NCBI GenBank assembly: GCA_016287875.1
Contig: JAEEXQ010000011.1
Coordinates: 1 to 46,970 of the forward strand
DNA: 46,970 bases
Source: Bacteroidales bacterium
GTDB taxonomy: Bacteria > Bacteroidota > Bacteroidia > Bacteroidales > UBA932
Reading direction: 5' to 3'
In this document: piece by piece, positions 42,865-46,970 of the stretch
How the letters are laid out: each line of letters starts with the position of its first letter
Numbering within the stretch: the first letter of the stretch is position 1
Translations under genes and position numbers: made by a program
The notes under the pieces: model-generated
Seen by the model: only the letters and a program-made list of their open reading frames with translations
Databases searched by the model: none
What the model was told of the DNA's origin: nothing

Positions 42865-42951
42865 CAAATATATAATTTTTTCAAAAAATAATACTATTTT
42901 ATCATAATCTTCCGCCCGAACCATATTATATGAAGATTAATCCTATTTTTG
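42865..42951. promoter_or_regulatory. Divergent promoters, regulator and epimerase
   Basis: In the 98-base AT-rich gap, TATATTTG reads on the minus strand at 42872-42865, 7 bases before the araC-type ATG. TATTTTTG reads on the plus strand at 42944-42951, just 4 bases before the epimerase ATG. Neither has a good -33 element. Confidence 0.45.
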
Positions 42952-42955
42952 CGTT

Positions 42956-44122
42956 ATGACACGAAAAACCGATATCTTGAGGGCCGAGGTCCTCGCCGAA
43001 CTCGAAAACGACATCCTTCCCTTCTGGCTCGAAAAAATGCAGCTTCCTTCCGGCGGATTCCACGCCAGGATCGACGGCAGAGGCAGGCTGGACGACTCCG
43101 CGCCCAAGGGGGCCATACTGAATGCCCGCATACTGTGGACCTTCTCGTCGGCCTACCGGCTGCTGGGCCGCCCGGAATATCTGGAGGCCGCCCGCAACGC
43201 ATTCGCCCAGATTAGGGACCGTTTCGCCGACCCCGAGTACGGCGGCATCTACTGGAGCCTCTCCCCCGACGGCAGTCCCCTCGATACTAAAAAGCAGTTC
43301 TATGCCATAGCCTTCGCAGTGTACGGTTGTGCGGAGTTCTTCCGCGCCACCGGCGAAGAGGAGGCCCTGGAACTTGCCATCAGCCTGTGGCGCAGCATCG
43401 AGGACCACAGCCTCGATACGGTAAAGGGCGGATATCTGGAGGCCTGCACCCGCGATTGGCAGCCCATAGCGGATATGCGACTTTCGGAGAAGGACCGCAA
43501 CGATGCCAAGACTATGAACACCCATCTGCACATCCTGGAGGGCTATACCGGCCTTTACCGCGTATGGAAGGACGAAACCCTGCGCCGCCGCCTGGTAGAG
43601 CTCTGCAATATATTCACCGACAGGATAGTGCGCCCCGACGGCCATCTGGGGCTCTTCTTCGACGAAGACTGGAATTCCCAGTCGGATATGGTCTCCTACG
43701 GCCACGACATCGAGGCTTCGTGGCTGCTCTGCGAGACTGCCGAGCTGCTTGGGGACGAGACCTTGCTGGCCAAGGTGCGCGCGTGCTGCGCCCGTATCGC
43801 CACCGCCTCGCTCGAAGGCCTGCAGCCGGATGGTTCGATGATCTACGAGTACGAGCCTGGGACAGCCGGCTCGACCGGGCATCTTGACACCAACCGCCAC
43901 TGGTGGGTGCAGGCCGAGACCGTCGTCGGCTGCCTCAACCAAGGATGGGAGGAACGTGCCCTGCGCTGCTGGGACTACATCAAAAAGAACCTCCTCGCAC
44001 CCGACGGCGAATGGTACTGGAGCGTAGATGCGGACGGAAATCCCAACACCGCCGATGACCGCGCCGGTTTCTGGAAGTGCCCCTACCACAATGGCCGTAT
44101 GTGTATGGAAATTATTTCGTAA
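42956..44122 (+). CDS. Cellobiose 2-epimerase, AGE family
   Basis: The 388-residue cytoplasmic protein is an (alpha/alpha)6-barrel epimerase. Motifs typical of cellobiose 2-epimerases are GGFHARIDGRG, GAILNARILWTFSSAYR, DTKKQFYAIAFAVYG, AKTMNTHLHILEGYTGLYR, SYGHDIEASWLLCE, NRHWWVQAETVVG and FWKCPYHNGRMCMEI, which bring the active-site His residues. The enzyme turns the reducing-end mannose of mannobiose into glucose, giving the GH130 substrate. It is on the strand opposite to GH130 but faces the same regulator. In B. fragilis this enzyme, GH130 and a mannanase form one operon. A simple N-acylglucosamine epimerase is less likely given the context. Confidence 0.92.
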   Translation: MTRKTDILRAEVLAELENDILPFWLEKMQLPSGGFHARIDGRGRLDDSAPKGAILNARILWTFSSAYRLLGRPEYLEAARNAFAQIRDRFADPEYGGIYWSLSPDGSPLDTKKQFYAIAFAVYGCAEFFRATGEEEALELAISLWRSIEDHSLDTVKGGYLEACTRDWQPIADMRLSEKDRNDAKTMNTHLHILEGYTGLYRVWKDETLRRRLVELCNIFTDRIVRPDGHLGLFFDEDWNSQSDMVSYGHDIEASWLLCETAELLGDETLLAKVRACCARIATASLEGLQPDGSMIYEYEPGTAGSTGHLDTNRHWWVQAETVVGCLNQGWEERALRCWDYIKKNLLAPDGEWYWSVDADGNPNTADDRAGFWKCPYHNGRMCMEIIS

Positions 44123-44145
44123 TTTAGCAGACCAAAACTGAAACC

Positions 44146-45561
44146 ATGAGCTCTCTGAGACAAACGGGCAGCCGGGCCTATCTTACCGGCATAGTGCTGG
44201 TCGCCGTCATCGGCGGCCTGCTTTTCGGATATGATACGGCTGTGATTTCCGGAGCGGAACGCGGCCTGCAGGCCTTCTTCCAGTCCGCAGGAGACTTTTC
44301 CTATACCGACGCGCTCCACGGCTTCACCACTTCCAGCGCGCTCATCGGCTGCGTCATCGGAGCCCTGATATCCGGCCTTATGGCCTCCCGGCTCGGGCGT
44401 AAGCGTTCGCTGTTCGCAGCGGGCATAATGTTCTTCCTGTCCGCCCTGGGATCCTACGATCCTGAATTCCTCTTCTTCCAGAAAGGAGTCGCCACCAAGG
44501 GATTGCTGGTGGCGTTCAACCTCTACCGCGTGCTCGGAGGCATAGGCGTAGGTATGGCATCCGCCCTCTGCCCCATGTACATCGCGGAAGTATCCCCCGC
44601 CAACAAACGGGGAACGCTGGTATCCTGGAACCAGTTCGCCATTATATTCGGCCAGCTGGTGGTGTATTTCGTAAACTTCCTCATCATCCGCTCCCACGCC
44701 AATGACCCGGCCGTGGTGGAGTGGACCAACAGCATAGGCTGGAGGGTGATGTTCGTGAGCGAGGCAGTGCCCGCCGCCCTCTTCACCCTGCTCATATTGC
44801 TGGTGCCCGAGACTCCCCGCTATCTTGCCCTCAACGGCCAGGATGACAAGGCCCTCAGCGTGCTCAGCAACATAAACGGCGAGGCTAAGGCTCGCGAGAT
44901 ACTGGCCGAAATCAAGGCCACCGCAGTCGAGAAGACCGAGAAACTCTTCAGCTATGGCTGGCTGGTGATATTCATTGGATGCATGCTGAGCGTGTTCCAG
45001 CAGATAATAGGCATCAATGCCGTGCTCTACTTCGCTCCCCGCATCTTCGAATCCATGGGCGTCAGCAACAATATGCTCTTCACGGTCATAATGGGAGTGA
45101 TCAACATCTCCTTCACCCTGGTGGCCGTGTTCACGGTCGAGAAGCTGGGACGCAAGCCCCTGCTCATCACCGGTTCCCTGGGAATGGCCCTAGGAGCAAT
45201 AGGCGTGGCCCTTTCTAACGTAGTGACACTCCCCGCCCTCGTGCCCGTCATCAGCATTATGGTTTACAGCGCCTGCTTCATGTTCAGCTGGGGGCCCATC
45301 TGCTGGGTGTACATCTCGGAACTCTTCCCCAATACCATACGCAGCCAGGCGACTGCCATAGCAGTGGCGTTCCAGTGGATATTCAACTTCATAGTGTCCA
45401 GCACCTTCGTGCCTATGTACACCTACAGCCACTTCTTCGCCTACGCCCTCTACGGCGGCATCTGCCTGGTGGCAGCCATCTTCGTCTGGAAACTCGTCCC
45501 CGAAACCAAGGGCAAGACCTTGGAAGATATGACCGCCCTCTGGAAAGGACGGAAAAAATAA
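44146..45561 (+). CDS. MFS sugar/proton symporter, XylE/GLUT type
   Basis: The 471-residue inner-membrane protein has 12 predicted segments and complete sugar-porter signatures: GYDTAVISGAERGL after helix 1, RLGRKRSL, PETPRYLALNGQ before the central loop, QQIIGINAVLYFAPRIFES in helix 7, EKLGRKPLLITGS, and PETKGKTLEDM at the end. These proteins carry monosaccharides such as xylose, glucose, galactose or arabinose with protons. It follows the epimerase by 23 bases. In this setting it may take up mannose, glucose, galactose or xylose released outside the cytoplasm. Confidence 0.92.
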   Translation: MSSLRQTGSRAYLTGIVLVAVIGGLLFGYDTAVISGAERGLQAFFQSAGDFSYTDALHGFTTSSALIGCVIGALISGLMASRLGRKRSLFAAGIMFFLSALGSYDPEFLFFQKGVATKGLLVAFNLYRVLGGIGVGMASALCPMYIAEVSPANKRGTLVSWNQFAIIFGQLVVYFVNFLIIRSHANDPAVVEWTNSIGWRVMFVSEAVPAALFTLLILLVPETPRYLALNGQDDKALSVLSNINGEAKAREILAEIKATAVEKTEKLFSYGWLVIFIGCMLSVFQQIIGINAVLYFAPRIFESMGVSNNMLFTVIMGVINISFTLVAVFTVEKLGRKPLLITGSLGMALGAIGVALSNVVTLPALVPVISIMVYSACFMFSWGPICWVYISELFPNTIRSQATAIAVAFQWIFNFIVSSTFVPMYTYSHFFAYALYGGICLVAAIFVWKLVPETKGKTLEDMTALWKGRKK

Positions 45562-45567
45562 CAGCCT

Positions 45568-46410
45568 ATGTGGATTTGGATGGCCCTTGCTTCTGCGGTG
45601 CTTCTCGGTGTCTATGATGTCGCCAAGAAGTCGGCCCTGAAACGCAATGGCGTATATTTCATACTACTGCTTGCCACGGCGCTAAGCGCGCTCTTTGTCA
45701 GTCCCTTCCTCACACTTGGGAACGGTCCCGACCATCTGCGCCTGATATTCAAGGCCGTGCTGGTCACCGCCTCCTGGGTAAGCGGGATGATAGCCCTGCA
45801 GCTGCTTCCCATCACGACGGTCAGCACCTTCAAGACCTCGCGGCCCATGTTCGTGGTGCTTTTCTCCATACTCCTTTTCGGAGAGAGGCTCAACTGGCAG
45901 CAGTGGCTCGGCGTGGCGGCCGTGCTGCTCTCCCTCTGGCTGCTCAGCGTGAACAGCGAGCGCGAGGGAATCTCCTTCAAGGGGAACAAAGGCTTCTGGG
46001 CCCTAGTCGTTTCGATTTTCACCGGGGTTGCCAGCGCCCTCTGGGACAAGCACATAATGTCCGGGATGCAGCCTCTCTTCGTGCAGAGCTGGACCAATAT
46101 CTACATCACCCTGCTGCTGGCGCTCATTATGCTGCTGCGCCGCTGCAAAGGCATCTCCGAGCCCGTTCGCTGGGACTGGACCATAGTGCTGATAGCCTTG
46201 CTGATCACCGGCGCGGACATGCTCTATTTCTTCTCCCTCAAGGAAGACGGGGCCCTGCTTTCGGTGATTTCCCTTATCCGCCGCAGTTCGGTAATCATAA
46301 CCTTCGCCCTTGGGGCGGCCCTTTTCAAGGAAAAGCGCATCGCCCAGAAGGCCGGAGTGCTTCTGCTGATGCTCGCCGGCGTCACCGTCCTGATGGTAGG
46401 ATCCCTTTGA
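45568..46410 (+). CDS. EamA/DMT-family permease
   Basis: The 280-residue protein shows ten hydrophobic segments in two EamA halves. The first half has LLPITTVSTFKTSRPMFVVLFSILLFGERLNWQQW, and the second LLSVISLIRRSSVIITFALGAALFKEKRI. The repeated E(R/K)xxxxQ-type end of each half is usual in the drug/metabolite transporter family. Substrates of this group vary widely. It begins 6 bases after the symporter, in the same operon, so a sugar or sugar phosphate is conceivable but unproven. A strong hairpin follows 14 bases after the stop. Confidence 0.85.
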   Translation: MWIWMALASAVLLGVYDVAKKSALKRNGVYFILLLATALSALFVSPFLTLGNGPDHLRLIFKAVLVTASWVSGMIALQLLPITTVSTFKTSRPMFVVLFSILLFGERLNWQQWLGVAAVLLSLWLLSVNSEREGISFKGNKGFWALVVSIFTGVASALWDKHIMSGMQPLFVQSWTNIYITLLLALIMLLRRCKGISEPVRWDWTIVLIALLITGADMLYFFSLKEDGALLSVISLIRRSSVIITFALGAALFKEKRIAQKAGVLLLMLAGVTVLMVGSL

Positions 46411-46424
46411 CGCTATAACATAAT

Positions 46425-46460
46425 GACAGGGGGTGGCCAGATTATGGCCACCCCCCTGTC
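46425..46460. terminator. Bidirectional terminator hairpin
   Basis: GACAGGGGGTGGCC (46425-46438) pairs with GGCCACCCCCCTGTC (46446-46460) with a single-base bulge and a 7-base loop. It lies between convergent stops at 46410 and 46478, so it can serve both. The T-runs are weak on both sides. Confidence 0.75.
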
Positions 46461-46477
46461 GTAAAGATAAGATGGAA

Positions 46478-46970
46478 CTACTGCGCAGAGAGTTTCTGGC
46501 AACGGATGGAGAAGGCAGAAGACTTGCGGTCGTAGCTCTGCTTGGTGCTCGATGCCTGGAATGACTGGGCGTTGTCCGTATTGTCGCTGCGCTGGGCGGT
46601 CGTCCAGTACATACCAAAGCTGCCGTCGGCATAATAGCTGGAGCTGTTGTATTTCAGGTAGCCGGCGAAAGGATAGTACATACCATCCATCACGATACCG
46701 CCGTTGACCTCGTCCTTGGAGTAGGTGTCCGCGCTGTTGATGGATGCGTAGGCGCCTCCCGAGTAATCATAGTCAGGGGCCTTGTATCCGGCAGGGCAAG
46801 GGTCGTACAGGCCCTTCACTCCATTGGACCAGATTTCTCCTTCGACGGAAGGATCGTACCAGCAGGTCTGTCCGGCGATCATTTCCGTAGGATGCTGCAC
46901 GGCATATTCCGTGGTCTTGTCGTGGGCCGCAGCCTGCTTTACCCAGGAGAAGGCCTCCTCGTATGCGGGA
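46478..46970 (-). CDS. FISUMP-type protein, 3' part only
   Basis: The reading frame is open to the window edge, so the 5' end lies outside; at least 163 residues are coded here. The GTG at 46900 is not a likely true start because coding continues through it (TTEYAVQHPTEMIAGQ). The visible part resembles the Fibrobacter succinogenes major paralogous (FISUMP) domain: LYDPCPAGYKAPD, an aromatic-rich middle part (MYYPFAGYLKYNSSSYYADGSFGMYWT), and the ending KSSAFSIRCQKL. Such domains occur in secreted or surface lipoproteins of Bacteroidetes, with unknown function. No link with the sugar locus is evident beyond position. Confidence 0.75.
   Translation of the reverse strand, partial: PAYEEAFSWVKQAAAHDKTTEYAVQHPTEMIAGQTCWYDPSVEGEIWSNGVKGLYDPCPAGYKAPDYDYSGGAYASINSADTYSKDEVNGGIVMDGMYYPFAGYLKYNSSSYYADGSFGMYWTTAQRSDNTDNAQSFQASSTKQSYDRKSSAFSIRCQKLSAQ

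Noticed and set aside
42857..42884. Upstream TTG start for the AraC-type gene
   Set aside because: The extension would contain the TATATTTG -7 box and adds no conserved residues. The ATG at 42857 is preferred.
46478..46900. Complete small gene starting at GTG 46900
   Set aside because: The frame stays open with plausible coding to the window edge, so this is the 3' part of a larger gene.

Overview
The window comes from a GC-rich member of the Bacteroidales, probably an uncultured plant-fibre degrader from a gut or rumen. The evidence is a SusC/SusD pair with IPT/TIG surface glycan-binding lipoproteins, several -7 boxes of the Bacteroidetes type (TAnnTTTG), many short signal-peptide-II lipoproteins, and a FISUMP-type protein cut off at the right edge. 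No rRNA, tRNA, CRISPR array, phage gene or transposase was seen.

Region 1 (1-11 kb) is housekeeping. A minus-strand operon (5630 to 304) holds two paralogous deoxynucleoside kinases, an acyl-CoA-synthetase-like protein that has lost its catalytic motifs, a FucP-type sugar permease, a ROK sugar kinase and an FKBP-type prolyl isomerase lipoprotein, and ends at a clear intrinsic terminator. A metallo-beta-lactamase-fold hydrolase runs the other way. Next comes the minus-strand set uvrA, a short uridine-kinase-like gene, and murQ.

Region 2 (about 11.0-13.0 kb) is a repeat hotspot. Nearly 1 kb without a gene carries REP-like double hairpins, a 33-bp duplication and a 51-bp minisatellite. The two genes beside it, a ZIP metal transporter and a YiiX-like lipoprotein, carry their own in-frame 18-bp and 21-bp arrays. 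Palindromic elements also sit in frame inside uvrA, the YiiX-like gene and the GH31 gene. A double hairpin like the one at 11.8 kb lies at positions 41-152.

Region 3 (13.5-44 kb) is a large polysaccharide utilisation locus. The minus-strand genes from 41899 to 18603 are packed with gaps of 0-54 bases or 4-base overlaps and look like one operon of about 23 kb: GH5_7-CE7 fusion, SusC, SusD, two surface glycan-binding proteins, GH26, GH5_4, GH26, GH130, GPH transporter, GH5_2, GH94 and GH36. An AraC-type regulator lies just upstream. Divergent from the regulator are an AGE-family cellobiose 2-epimerase, a sugar/proton symporter and an EamA permease. A GH31 enzyme with a PA14-like insert and a GH2 enzyme flank the far end. 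The content suggests use of acetylated galactoglucomannan. Outer enzymes would cut both mannan and glucan linkages and remove acetyl and galactosyl groups. The short products would then be split by phosphorolysis: GH130 with the epimerase for mannobiose, and GH94 for cellobiose. No hydrolytic GH3 or clear beta-mannosidase is present in the window.

Region 4 (44.1-47 kb) holds the transport genes above, a bidirectional terminator, and the 3' part of the FISUMP-type gene.
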